DNA of 33,789 nt from Burkholderiales bacterium (GCA_025360815.1 JANYBL010000105.1:1-33789); one strand, 5' to 3'; counted from the first letter of the stretch, positions 25,045 to 32,751 are shown. The notes: generated from the letters alone by a model not told the origin. Translations and numbers: made by a program.

Positions 25045-25944
25045 ATGAAAGTTGGCAAACGATTTGCAGCTGTTGTCGCGGCTGTCGTAACTGGGTTCTG
25101 CGTGTTTGGTTTTTCAATGTTCGGGCACACCACCAACTACTCGCTCTGGATTAACGGCCGTACCGGCGGCGGACAACTCGGTAACTACGCCGACTTTACC
25201 TACTGGGGCCCCAACGCCACGGCCGCTGGTGTCAATAAAAAATCGGTTAACTGGGACGGCTACAACCATATCTCGGACCAGAGTTATCTGGTTCGCAATG
25301 CACTCGATTGCCATTGCACCGGCACCAATTGGTGTTACGTTGCGACGCACAGCGCGGGCGATTTGATGCTGGGTTATACGCTCGCGATGTACGGTGGCTC
25401 AACGCGAACGAAGAAAAACGCGGTCGCCAATTCGTCCGGTGTCTGCGGCACTACCGACGGCACTACTCAGACCGGCTGGAACATCAAATGGGTTGATGCG
25501 GGCGGGGGTGCTGCAGGCGGTACCGAGCTTTCAGACGTGGGCAGTTGGCTACTATCAGAGCCGCTGGTCAGCGATTTAAAAACCTCAACGGCGCGTGCTT
25601 TGTACGACCACAACAACACCCGTGGCACGATGTTCTATATGTTCGCCGGTGCCAAAGGAACCTTGTACTCCGGCCTGTTACCGGGTCAGGATGATGAAGT
25701 GATTGCCTACCATTCAGCGGGCGGCGTATCAGGCTCAACCGGCGGCGGCTATTGCAATCCGTCTGACTGGTTCTGTAACGATTTGACCCTCGGCACAGCG
25801 GCCAACGAAGGCGGTCGGGCCAAGTGGACCAACCATTATGTGAGCTTCCGTGATGATAGCGAATCGGTCAACCACTACACCAGCGGTAATTGGGGTGGGG
25901 TGATTTCCAAAGTTCGCGCCGACATGAACACCTATGCGCAATAA
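25045..25944 (+). CDS. Secreted alpha/beta-hydrolase-like protein
   Basis: A strong GAGGAGGA ribosome-binding site lies 7 nt before the ATG. The 299-residue protein has a signal peptide (MKVGKR, then a hydrophobic stretch to about residue 25). The segment VATHSAGDLMLGYTLA (about 99-114) looks like an alpha/beta-hydrolase nucleophile elbow, with S103 as candidate nucleophile. Asp 216/217 (GQDDEVI) and H264 or H277 could complete a triad. Six cysteines in the mature part (C89, C91, C97, C134, C237, C244) suggest disulfides outside the cytoplasm. I know no named family. The next gene encodes an anchored protein and may be a partner. Expression might be influenced by the 7-nt repeat just upstream. 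Confidence 0.75.
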   Translation: MKVGKRFAAVVAAVVTGFCVFGFSMFGHTTNYSLWINGRTGGGQLGNYADFTYWGPNATAAGVNKKSVNWDGYNHISDQSYLVRNALDCHCTGTNWCYVATHSAGDLMLGYTLAMYGGSTRTKKNAVANSSGVCGTTDGTTQTGWNIKWVDAGGGAAGGTELSDVGSWLLSEPLVSDLKTSTARALYDHNNTRGTMFYMFAGAKGTLYSGLLPGQDDEVIAYHSAGGVSGSTGGGYCNPSDWFCNDLTLGTAANEGGRAKWTNHYVSFRDDSESVNHYTSGNWGGVISKVRADMNTYAQ

Positions 25945-25970
25945 TGTCGTCCCGCGCCGCAATGGCTGAA

Positions 25971-26067
25971 AACCTGGCAAAGAACCTGGTTAAACTCCCG
26001 GCTAAAAACCGCGTAAAAAAACCTGGCAATAAACGTGGTTAAGCGCGAGGTTAAGAGAGAGGTTAAA
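25971..26067. repeat. Degenerate 11-13-nt tandem repeat, about 8 copies
   Basis: The units are AACCTGGCAAAG / AACCTGGTTAAA / CTCCCGGCTAAAA / ACCGCGTAAAAAA / ACCTGGCAATAA / ACGTGGTTAAG / CGCGAGGTTAAG / AGAGAGGTTAAA. The common theme is ACCTGGTTAAA. The array lies directly after the hydrolase-like gene. It runs into the open frame of the next gene, where it would encode KREVKREVK. Confidence 0.85.
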
Positions 26068-26101
26068 AGTGAGTGGCCAGTTGCACCAAAGCGCCTACCC
26101 A

Positions 26102-26134
26102 AACGCCTCGCCGTTTATCCGGCGGGGTGTTTTT
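26102..26134 (+). terminator. Probable intrinsic terminator after the hydrolase-like gene
   Basis: The 12-bp stem AACGCCTCGCCG (26102-26113) pairs with CGGCGGGGTGTT (26120-26131), with two G-T pairs. The loop is TTTATC and the T run continues to 26134. It argues that the next gene does not start upstream of this point. Confidence 0.65.
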
Positions 26135-26136
26135 CA

Positions 26137-27447
26137 TTGCGCCGGCAAAACGGCGGCTGGCGGTTAATTGTCACGCCACTGATCGTTTTGATCGGTTTGC
26201 TCGGTTGGAATTTGCTCGGCAAAAGCACGGCTCACAATGCGACTTGGCTTAGCGAACGTGAATTGTCCGAAAAATACGGTAAGCCGGACAGTGCGAACGC
26301 GAACAAATCTGGCAAGCCCGCCGGCCTAAACAGCGTCGGTAGTGCTGCGAATAATGCGGATTTAGCATCGGTTGAAAATCCAAATGACCCGCGCGCCCAA
26401 TTGGCGCTGTGGACGAAACGCTTGGCGCGCGCCCAGTTCGCGCTCGATAGCTATCGCAGCCTCACCCGCTATCCGCACGAGTCCCGTCCCGCCGCCGAGC
26501 ACGGCGATCAGATGTATCCGAACCAACCGATCACCGAGGAAAAACGCCTCTACCGACCGGGCAGCAACGCGGCAAACGAACCGGCCAGCGCGATACGGTT
26601 GCGCACATCGCAGGAGCGCATTTTTGTGGCGGGTGACGAGAGTGTTTTATTCACAATCGCAGCCATTGACGAGGGCGGCAATGTCATTCCACTGGCCGCG
26701 GTAAACGCGGGAATTGTCGATCCACCCCAGAGCGGCAAGCCTTCCAGCCGCAAGCGATTGGCGGTCGCGTTTAATGATGCCGGAGCGGACGGCGACGGTG
26801 TTGCGAATGATGGAACCTATTCGTTTCGCTTTACGCCTGCCAAACAGGGCTTTGCAAATTTTGCCGGACAATTGCGGCTCGATATGACAATTACTGTTGC
26901 AACGCAGGAAGGCCAACCGCCGCAAAGCGGTTTTACTTATTTTGATATGTACTACACGCCTGAGCCGCCTGCAGTTTGGACCGGCGGCAAGCGCGAGGCG
27001 ATAGTGAATGGTTCGCTGTTTGTCTATTTGCAAATTGATGTGCGTCTGCCGGGCCGATACATCATTAGCGGCCGATTCGACGACGCCAACAACAAGCCAT
27101 TCGCGTTTGCCGTGTTTAATGAAGAGCTGTCCACGGGTAAACAGCAAATTCCACTCAGAGCATTTGGCAAACTGATTCTCGATAACCAACCTGCGCTGCC
27201 CTTAAAGCTGCGTGACGTCGATGGATTTTTGTTGTTGCCGGATGCAGCACCGGATCGCGCGCTCATGCCGCGCTTGGCTGGCCCAGTCTATACGACCAAA
27301 ACATATGCCATGAATGTGTTCTCGGATGCGGAATGGCAAAGCGAAGAGCGCGACCGTTACTTGCGTGAATACTTGAGCGATGTGAATATCGCAAAATTAA
27401 AAATTGATGAGTTGAATAAAATAATCAATCCTCGGGGGAAAGGGTAG
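26137..27447 (+). CDS. Membrane-anchored 'choice-of-anchor X'-type protein
   Basis: The open frame extends to a GTG at 26035, but that part reads through a tandem repeat and a terminator-like hairpin. The TTG at 26137, with GGCGGGG about 9 nt upstream, is preferred and gives 436 residues. Start choice is uncertain. An Arg-containing head is followed by a membrane segment (about 9-27), a Ser/Asn/Ala linker (about 50-80), and an extracytoplasmic part. The latter has the motif FNDAGADGDGVANDGTY (about 212-228), which resembles Ca-binding loops of the choice-of-anchor X domain. Ig-like strands follow. No enzymatic motif is visible. Adjacency to the secreted hydrolase-like gene suggests a joint function, but this is inference. 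Confidence 0.75.
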   Translation: MRRQNGGWRLIVTPLIVLIGLLGWNLLGKSTAHNATWLSERELSEKYGKPDSANANKSGKPAGLNSVGSAANNADLASVENPNDPRAQLALWTKRLARAQFALDSYRSLTRYPHESRPAAEHGDQMYPNQPITEEKRLYRPGSNAANEPASAIRLRTSQERIFVAGDESVLFTIAAIDEGGNVIPLAAVNAGIVDPPQSGKPSSRKRLAVAFNDAGADGDGVANDGTYSFRFTPAKQGFANFAGQLRLDMTITVATQEGQPPQSGFTYFDMYYTPEPPAVWTGGKREAIVNGSLFVYLQIDVRLPGRYIISGRFDDANNKPFAFAVFNEELSTGKQQIPLRAFGKLILDNQPALPLKLRDVDGFLLLPDAAPDRALMPRLAGPVYTTKTYAMNVFSDAEWQSEERDRYLREYLSDVNIAKLKIDELNKIINPRGKG

Positions 27448-27518
27448 GTGCTGCCGCACAAGGATTCAAGGTAACGTGGCCGTATCGGCGATTTTTGCCG
27501 TCATTTCCTTACAGAAGC

Positions 27519-27547
27519 TGGACGAAATCCCACATCCTCGCTATAAT
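27519..27547 (+). promoter_or_regulatory. Sigma-70 promoter of ahcY
   Basis: A perfect TATAAT (27542-27547) has TGGACG 17 bp upstream (4 of 6 matches to the -35). The expected transcription start, about 27553, coincides with the first base of riboswitch stem P1. Confidence 0.75.
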
Positions 27548-27550
27548 ATG

Positions 27551-27630
27551 AGTTCCAAGGAGCGTTGCGATTACTGTCACAGAGTTTATTGACCAGTAGC
27601 CAGGCTTGGAAAAGATCAGAACGACGCTCG
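27551..27630 (+). promoter_or_regulatory. S-adenosylhomocysteine (SAH) riboswitch controlling ahcY
   Basis: The conserved core strings of the SAH aptamer are present in order: GGAGCGTTGC (27559-27568), GCCAGGCTTGG (27599-27609) and AACGACGCTCG (27620-27630). P1 pairs TTCCAAG (27553-27559) with CTTGGAA (27605-27611). A variable hairpin spans 27571-27599 (TTACTG with CAGTAG). The pseudoknot pairs GAGCGT (27560-27565) with ACGCTC (27624-27629). The class is known to sit upstream of SAH-recycling genes and to activate them when SAH binds, and the gene downstream is ahcY. The 3' pseudoknot strand is shared with a terminator stem, which gives a direct switching mechanism. Confidence 0.93.
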
Positions 27631-27660
27631 CAACCTTAACCGGTTGCGGGCGTTTTTTTT
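27625..27660 (+). terminator. Riboswitch-controlled intrinsic terminator before ahcY
   Basis: CGCTCGCAACC (27625-27635) pairs with GGTTGCGGGCG (27642-27652), an 11-bp stem with one G-T pair, followed by eight T. Its 5' arm includes the CGCTC strand used by the aptamer pseudoknot. Ligand-bound aptamer and terminator are therefore mutually exclusive. Confidence 0.9.
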
Positions 27661-27778
27661 CGCCCGCATTTTTTGTAATTTTAGTCTGCAATACGCCACA
27701 TTACTGTTATCTCATCACCATTGAAACATGACGCGCTTGCTATTGTGCACCGTCAAATTTGAAGTAAAGGACAACACC

Positions 27779-29206
27779 ATGAATGCAATCCTGAAACCGC
27801 AAAACCTTATCAACAACGATTACTACGTTGCCGATCTTAACCTCGCCGATTGGGGTCACAAAGAAATCAAAATCGCCGAAACAGAAATGCCCGGCTTGAC
27901 CATGATTCGTGATGAGTTCGCCGCCGCACAACCGCTCAAAGGCGCACGCATTACCGGCTCGTTGCACATGACGATTCAAACCGCCGTGCTGATCGAAACA
28001 CTCGAAGCGCTCGGCGCACAAGTGCGTTGGGCATCGTGCAATATTTATTCCACACAAGACCACGCAGCAGCGGCAATTGCCACCAACGGCACACCCGTGT
28101 TCGCCTATAAAGGCGAATCGCTTGAAGAATATTGGGATTTCACGCACCGCATTTTTGAATGGCACGATGGTGGCTACACCAACATGATCTTGGACGACGG
28201 CGGCGACGCAACATTGCTGCTGCATATCGGCACCAATGCCGAGAAAGATTTATCCGTAATCGCCAATCCGGGCTCGGATGAAGAGCGGATTTTGTTCGCC
28301 TCAATTAAAGCAAAATTGTTGAAAGACCCGACTTGGTATTCGACTCGCTTGAAAGAAGTCAAAGGCGTCACCGAAGAAACCACGACCGGCGTGCATCGTT
28401 TGTACCAAATGGCCAAAGATGGCAAGTTGGCGTTCCCGGCAATCAACGTAAATGATTCCGTGACCAAATCGAAATTCGACAACCTTTATGGCTGCCGCGA
28501 ATCATTGGTTGATGCGATCAAACGCGCTACCGACGTCATGATCGCCGGTAAAGTCGCTGTCGTCGCCGGTTATGGTGACGTGGGCAAAGGTTCCGCACAG
28601 GCATTGCGCGCGTTGTCGGCACAGGTTTGGGTAACTGAAATTGATCCAATCTGCGCGCTGCAAGCCGCGATGGAAGGTTATCGCGTGGTGACGATGGATT
28701 ACGCTGTTGATAAAGCGGATATTTTTGTGACCGCAACGGGCAACTATCACATCATCACCGCAGAACACATGGCGAAGATGAAGAACGAAGCCATCGTTTG
28801 TAATATCGGCCACTTTGATAACGAAATCGATATCGCCGCGATTGAAAAATTGTGCAAATGGGAAGAAATCAAGCCGCAAGTTGACCACGTTATTTTCCCT
28901 GACGGCAAACGCATCATCCTGTTGGCACGTGGCCGTTTGGTAAACTTAGGCTGCGGTACCGGCCACCCAAGCTACGTGATGGCATCATCGTTTGCCAACC
29001 AAGTGATCGCACAAATGGAGTTGTTCCAAAACACGGCTAGCTATCCAATCGGCGTCTATACCCTGCCGAAGCATTTGGATGAGAAGGTTGCCCGTTTGCA
29101 GCTCACAAAGTTGAACGCACAATTGACCACGCTTACCGACGAGCAAGCCAAGTACATCGGTGTGTCCCAGCAAGGCCCTTACAAAACGGATACGTACCGT
29201 TATTAA
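27779..29206 (+). CDS. ahcY: S-adenosylhomocysteine hydrolase
   Basis: AhcY splits SAH into adenosine and homocysteine, using bound NAD, and so removes the product inhibitor of methyltransferases. The start is ATG at 27779 (MNAILKPQ), with AAAGGA 7 nt upstream. An upstream ATG at 27728 lacks conserved sequence. The 475-residue protein has the substrate-domain blocks ([27 protein letters not shown]) and the NAD loop GYGDVGKG (264-271). The bacterial insertion is present (about 150-190), and the C-terminal KTDTYRY supplies the NAD-contacting Lys/Tyr. It is controlled by the SAH riboswitch at 27551-27660 and ends with its own terminator. Confidence 0.98.
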   Translation: MNAILKPQNLINNDYYVADLNLADWGHKEIKIAETEMPGLTMIRDEFAAAQPLKGARITGSLHMTIQTAVLIETLEALGAQVRWASCNIYSTQDHAAAAIATNGTPVFAYKGESLEEYWDFTHRIFEWHDGGYTNMILDDGGDATLLLHIGTNAEKDLSVIANPGSDEERILFASIKAKLLKDPTWYSTRLKEVKGVTEETTTGVHRLYQMAKDGKLAFPAINVNDSVTKSKFDNLYGCRESLVDAIKRATDVMIAGKVAVVAGYGDVGKGSAQALRALSAQVWVTEIDPICALQAAMEGYRVVTMDYAVDKADIFVTATGNYHIITAEHMAKMKNEAIVCNIGHFDNEIDIAAIEKLCKWEEIKPQVDHVIFPDGKRIILLARGRLVNLGCGTGHPSYVMASSFANQVIAQMELFQNTASYPIGVYTLPKHLDEKVARLQLTKLNAQLTTLTDEQAKYIGVSQQGPYKTDTYRY

Positions 29207-29249
29207 TCGTTCGCGGTCACGGCTTCCGTAACCACAACGACAGGCATCG

Positions 29250-29283
29250 CGCCAGCAGAACTTCTTATTCTGCTGGCGTTTTT
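29250..29283 (+). terminator. Intrinsic terminator after ahcY
   Basis: A perfect 11-bp stem of CGCCAGCAGAA (29250-29260) with TTCTGCTGGCG (29268-29278), loop CTTCTTA, followed by TTTTTG. metF begins only 37 bp further on, so it depends on readthrough or on a promoter close by. Confidence 0.93.
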
Positions 29284-29319
29284 GTTTCAACTACTTCGTA
29301 CAAACCGGGGATGGTGTTG

Positions 29320-30156
29320 ATGATGAATCAAAAAACTGTATTGAGTTTCGAACTATTCCCGCCCAAAACCGAAGAGGGCGCAACCAAAATCGCTGCTACT
29401 GTGGAAGAGCTTGCAACACTGCAGCCAGCCTTTTTCTCCGTTACTTTTGGCGCGGGTGGCTCGACGCAAGAGGGTACTTTAGCGACGGTGCAACGCATTC
29501 GCGCCGCGGGCCATGAGGCTGCACCGCATTTGTCGTGCATCGGCTCGACGACTGAATCGATCCGCGCTATTTTGCGGCAATATCGCGCGGCGGGTATTAA
29601 GCAGATTGTCGCGTTGAGGGGTGACTTACCGTCTGGTATTGGCCAAGCCGGCGAGTTTAAACATGCGTCTGATTTGGTGGCATTTATTCGCGCCGAGCAC
29701 GGCGATCATTTTCATCTCGAAGTCGCGGCCTATCCTGAATATCATCCGCAAGCACGGAACGCACAAGAAGATTTAAAAAACTTCAAACGCAAAGTGGAGG
29801 CGGGGGCGAATTCCGCGATAACGCAGTATTTTTACAGTGCAGATGCGTATTTTCATTTTGTCGAAGAAGTCGGCAAATTAGGCATTAACGTGCCAATTCA
29901 GCCGGGAATTATGCCGATTGCCAGTTTCTCGAATTTGGTTCGATTTTCGGACGCTTGCGGTGCCGAGATCCCGCGCTGGATTCGCCGCAAAATGGAAGGC
30001 TTTGGCGACGATACCGCGTCGATTAAGGCATTCGGGCTGGATGTCGTCACGGATTTATGCGAAAAATTGCTTAAAGGCGGCGCGCCTGGCCTGCATTTTT
30101 ATACGATGAACCAGGCCGGATTAACGTCTACGATTTGGCGGCGCCTGGGTTTGTAG
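29320..30156 (+). CDS. metF: 5,10-methylenetetrahydrofolate reductase
   Basis: MetF makes 5-methyltetrahydrofolate, the methyl donor for homocysteine remethylation. The start is taken as ATG at 29320, with GGGG 9 nt upstream; ATGs at 29311 and 29323 are alternatives in frame. The 278-residue TIM barrel shows FELFPPK with catalytic Glu at residue 11, SVTFGAGGSTQEGT, ALRGDLP (Asp 102 contacting FAD/folate), AAYPEYHPQA and GANSAITQYF. This is close to the E. coli protein throughout. It follows ahcY, as in other Betaproteobacteria, and completes the methyl-cycle group. Confidence 0.96.
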   Translation: MMNQKTVLSFELFPPKTEEGATKIAATVEELATLQPAFFSVTFGAGGSTQEGTLATVQRIRAAGHEAAPHLSCIGSTTESIRAILRQYRAAGIKQIVALRGDLPSGIGQAGEFKHASDLVAFIRAEHGDHFHLEVAAYPEYHPQARNAQEDLKNFKRKVEAGANSAITQYFYSADAYFHFVEEVGKLGINVPIQPGIMPIASFSNLVRFSDACGAEIPRWIRRKMEGFGDDTASIKAFGLDVVTDLCEKLLKGGAPGLHFYTMNQAGLTSTIWRRLGL

Positions 30157-30300
30157 CCATCATAGAATTTCGCCGGTGTCGCATCATCTGATGATGGGAT
30201 GGCACAGTTTTTTGCGATGTGCCACACTGACAATGTAAGTGCTGATCACGCTATCATTTTTTTGCGTACAACTGTCGGTTAGAAATTAAAAAGGTCACCC

Positions 30301-31020
30301 ATGACACAAAGCCTTCCTTCCCCGTGCTCCCTGCCCAACTTGCTGTCGCGTTCCCTAAAAATAGGCGGCGTCACTTTACTTGTCGCGATGTTCTCAGCGG
30401 TTGCCCTTGCGGATGAGACGCTCTATACGAATCGCGTCAGCGATCTGCGTACCGCACCGGACGACGGCTCGCCCGTGCTGCGTTCGCTGCCGGAGAAAAG
30501 CGCAGTGATCCAATTGGAGCGCCGAGGTGCTTGGACGCGCGTACAGGTCGTTGGCGCTGATAGCGATATGCAGGCGGACAAACCCGCGGATAAGCCCGCT
30601 GACAAAGCCGGCGCAAAGAATACCGGCAAAAATGTCAACAAGAACGCAGTCAAAACGGCTGAAAAAAGTGCCGACAAAACAGCGCCCAAAGAAATCGGCT
30701 GGGTGCGCATGATGCATCTGCGCGGCGGTGTGGTGGTGGTCGAAACGCAGGCCTCATCCGGCGGCGGTTTTATGTCCGGCTTTGGGAGACTTTTTGGTGG
30801 CGGATCATCGCGTGGCAGTACGCAAGCACAAAGCGCCACCGTGGGTATTCGCGGTCTCTCGCCAGAAGAGCTAAAAACAGCCTCACCGGACGCGGCAGCA
30901 CTCGCCAAAATGAATTCATACAAATCGGATAAGCCAGAGGCCGAGCGCTACGCCAAAGAAGCAAAACTGGCGCAAGCGAACGTGCCCGAATTAAACGACG
31001 CAGCCGGAGGACGGAGATGA
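30301..31020 (+). CDS. SH3b-domain periplasmic protein with repeat-encoded insertion
   Basis: The 239-residue protein has a signal peptide (hydrophobic about 20-36, cleavage near ALA-DE). A bacterial SH3 domain follows: LYTNRVSDLRTAPDDGSPVL (about 41-60), then RGAWTRVQVVG (about 75-85), completed by IGWVRMMHLRG (about 132-142). Between its strands lie about 40 residues of Lys/Ala-rich sequence made of tetrapeptides with Lys in second place, from 12-nt DNA repeats. The C-terminal part is Gly/Ser-rich, then charged. The gene overlaps the next start by 4 nt (ATGA), so it is coupled to the M48 protease. SH3b domains often bind cell wall. The role here is probably as a partner of the protease. Confidence 0.82.
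   Translation: MTQSLPSPCSLPNLLSRSLKIGGVTLLVAMFSAVALADETLYTNRVSDLRTAPDDGSPVLRSLPEKSAVIQLERRGAWTRVQVVGADSDMQADKPADKPADKAGAKNTGKNVNKNAVKTAEKSADKTAPKEIGWVRMMHLRGGVVVVETQASSGGGFMSGFGRLFGGGSSRGSTQAQSATVGIRGLSPEELKTASPDAAALAKMNSYKSDKPEAERYAKEAKLAQANVPELNDAAGGRR
30577..30684. repeat. Degenerate 12-nt coding tandem repeat, 9 units, within the SH3b gene
   Basis: Nine successive 12-nt units begin GACAAACCCGCG / GATAAGCCCGCT / GACAAAGCCGGC and become more divergent. Translated they are DKPA, DKPA, DKAG, AKNT, GKNV, NKNA, VKTA, EKSA, DKTA. Every unit keeps Lys at position 2. The array splits the SH3b fold. Confidence 0.9.
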
Positions 31021-31934
31021 AAACCAATATGAATAGGATTAAAAATTGCGCCGCGGTGCTAGCCGTGTTGGGTCTGCTTGCGGCATCTGCGCCTACTTTT
31101 GCATTCGGTTTCCTTAAAAAACTTGATATCAATAAAGTTTTAGACAAGGGCAAGAAAGTTGCTGAGGCCACCAAGGACATCACCGAGCCTGAGGAAATCC
31201 AAATGGGCGATGGCATTGGCGCGATGATTTTGGGCGCCTCGCCGCTCTATCCCGATCAAAATTTGCAGCGCTATGTCAACAAGGTGGGGCGCTGGGTCGC
31301 GTCCCAATCCTCGCGTCCCGATTTGCCTTGGGCGTTTGCGGTTATTGACACACCGACGATCAACGCATTTGCATTACCCGGTGGCAAGGTGTTTATTTCA
31401 ACGGGTTTGGTCGCGAAGCTCACCAGTGAAGCGGAACTCGCCGGTGTGCTCGCGCATGAGGTGGCGCATGTCATGCAAAAGCACCAGATCACGGCGATTC
31501 AAAGCGCCCGTAAAAGCGGACTTTTGCAAGAAATTGGCCAAGAGGCTGCGGCAGACAGATTGGGAAAAACCAAGCTCGGCAGTAACGCTCTAACCGGCGC
31601 CATCGCCAATGCGGCCGCCGGTGAAGCGATTGATTTTGTCAAGAACGGCCTGTTCCTGCGCCCACTCGATAAATCACTCGAATATGACGCGGATCGCATC
31701 GGCGCATTACTGCTCGCCAAAGCCGGCTACGACCCCTACGGATTGATCTCCGTGATTCAAAAATTAGCCGCACTGAGGCCAGAAGATTCCGCCGCATCGA
31801 TTGTCATGAGCACGCATCCTTCTGCGGCAGATCGTTTGGCCCAGCTTGAAACCTTCGCGGGAACGCTGGATCGTTTTTCTTCACAGCCGCAAGTGGAAGA
31901 CCGATTTGTAAAGGTCATGTCGCAGGTAAAGTAA
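31017..31934 (+). CDS. M48-family metalloprotease (BepA/LoiP-like)
   Basis: The 305-residue protein has a signal peptide (residues about 1-29, ending near TFAF) and an M48 peptidase domain. The zinc site is HEVAH (H147, E148, H151), with the third ligand E222 in SLEYDADRIG. INAFALPGGKVFISTGL is the typical preceding strand. Proteins of this group act in outer-membrane protein quality control in the periplasm. GGAGGA lies just ahead of the ATG, within the end of the SH3b gene, and the 4-nt overlap indicates coupling. There is no C-terminal TPR extension as in BepA, so it is nearer to the short LoiP/YcaL-like forms. Confidence 0.93.
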   Translation: MKTNMNRIKNCAAVLAVLGLLAASAPTFAFGFLKKLDINKVLDKGKKVAEATKDITEPEEIQMGDGIGAMILGASPLYPDQNLQRYVNKVGRWVASQSSRPDLPWAFAVIDTPTINAFALPGGKVFISTGLVAKLTSEAELAGVLAHEVAHVMQKHQITAIQSARKSGLLQEIGQEAAADRLGKTKLGSNALTGAIANAAAGEAIDFVKNGLFLRPLDKSLEYDADRIGALLLAKAGYDPYGLISVIQKLAALRPEDSAASIVMSTHPSAADRLAQLETFAGTLDRFSSQPQVEDRFVKVMSQVK

Positions 31935-31946
31935 TCAATAAAAACG

Positions 31947-32016
31947 CTAGTACTGGTGCGGCGTTTTGGGCATTTTTGCGTCAAACGCCGCGCCAGTAGT
32001 AGAGTTTTGTTTTTTA
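31947..32016 (+). terminator. Intrinsic terminator after the M48 protease gene
   Basis: Arms 31947-31966 and 31983-32002 are inverted copies of 20 nt with one mismatch and one G-T pair (core ACTGG-GCGGCGTTT). T-rich sequence follows (TTTTGTTTTTT). It marks the end of the conserved chromosomal segment just before the cassette array. Confidence 0.85.
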
Positions 32017-32075
32017 TTAGGTAAGCGGGATTCTCGGCTATATAACTTATCGACATTATCAATGATGCTGTTTTG

Positions 32076-32243
32076 ATGAGCCAAGCGAACGAGCTTGCAT
32101 GGGCAACAGTTCTTCGTGAGCCGATATCTCGACGAGTCAAATTGCCGGGCAACGTGATGTTGTTAATGGGAATATTATGCAGTAGCGATCAACTCAAGCG
32201 ATTGGTAGAAAACGATTTCTTGGTATTTTTTTTGGAATGTTAG
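32076..32243 (+). CDS. Possible 55-residue ORF ahead of the cassette array
   Basis: An ATG-to-TAG frame (MSQANELAWATVLREPISRR, then a hydrophobic VMLLMGIL and LKRLVENDFLVFF). No ribosome-binding site is evident and no family is recognised. It lies between the terminator at 32016 and the first recombination junction. It may be a small cassette ORF with a degenerate attC, an ORF within an attI-like region, or chance. The rest of the 400-bp gap from 31935 to 32334 holds only the terminator and the junction. Confidence 0.3.
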   Translation: MSQANELAWATVLREPISRRVKLPGNVMLLMGILCSSDQLKRLVENDFLVFFLEC

Positions 32244-32273
32244 GGCGTAACGCAGAATGTTATACGGATGTGG

Positions 32274-32295
32274 TCCTCCCTAAATTGGGTTAGGC
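32274..32295 (+). other. Left cassette junction (attI-like or degenerate attC)
   Basis: GTTAGGC at 32289-32295 is a perfect integron core site (GTTRRRY). It is preceded by TCCTCCCTAAATTGG. The arrangement CCCTAAA, a short gap, then GTTAGGC resembles the simple site of attI1. No paired attC arms are seen upstream. Recombination would join cassette 1 between G32289 and T32290. Confidence 0.6.
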
Positions 32296-32334
32296 GTCAC
32301 ACTTCGCACTACCCGCGCACTTTGGAGTTTGATC

Positions 32335-32751
32335 ATGAAGATCATCGTGTCAACAGTCGTCGTCGCACCCTTGCAGGAAGTCTGGCGCGCGTACACGACA
32401 CCCGAAGACATCAAGCTTTGGAACACCGCGTCCCCAGACTGGCACACGACCGCCGCGTCTGTCGACCTTCGGCCAGGTGGCAAGTTCTCCTCTCGAATGG
32501 AGGCGAAGGACGGATCGTTCGGGTTCGACTTCGCAGGTGAGTACACCAAAGTTGTCCCGCTCCAGTTCATCGAGTACGCTTTCGGTGATCGAGTAGGGCT
32601 CGTTGAGTTCAAAGACGGCGGCGAAGGCGTCACGATCACGGTAACCTTCGACGGCGAGCAAACGCATTCCGAAGAGCATCAACGTACAGGATGGCAGGCC
32701 ATCCTGGATAGCTTTTCTCGCCACGTAGTCGGGAAACTGGCGTCGCAGTAG
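32335..32751 (+). CDS. SRPBCC (AHSA1-like) domain protein, integron cassette 1
   Basis: The start is ATG at 32335, with GGAG 7 nt upstream. The 138-residue protein is one SRPBCC/START-like domain of the Aha1 C-terminal type. MKIIVSTVVVAPLQEVWRAY is the first strand and helix, LWNTASPDWHTTAASVDLRPGG is the typical loop, and GWQAILDSFSRHV is the C-terminal helix. Such proteins bind hydrophobic ligands. The exact ligand is unknown. SRPBCC proteins are frequent in cassettes. There is no promoter of its own in the cassette that I can support. Its attC begins 45 bp after the stop. Confidence 0.88.
   Translation: MKIIVSTVVVAPLQEVWRAYTTPEDIKLWNTASPDWHTTAASVDLRPGGKFSSRMEAKDGSFGFDFAGEYTKVVPLQFIEYAFGDRVGLVEFKDGGEGVTITVTFDGEQTHSEEHQRTGWQAILDSFSRHVVGKLASQ

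Noticed and set aside
31757-32152. Minus-strand ORF at the array edge, examined as an integrase remnant
   Set aside because: No tyrosine-recombinase motifs are present, and much of it is antisense to the M48 gene and its terminator.
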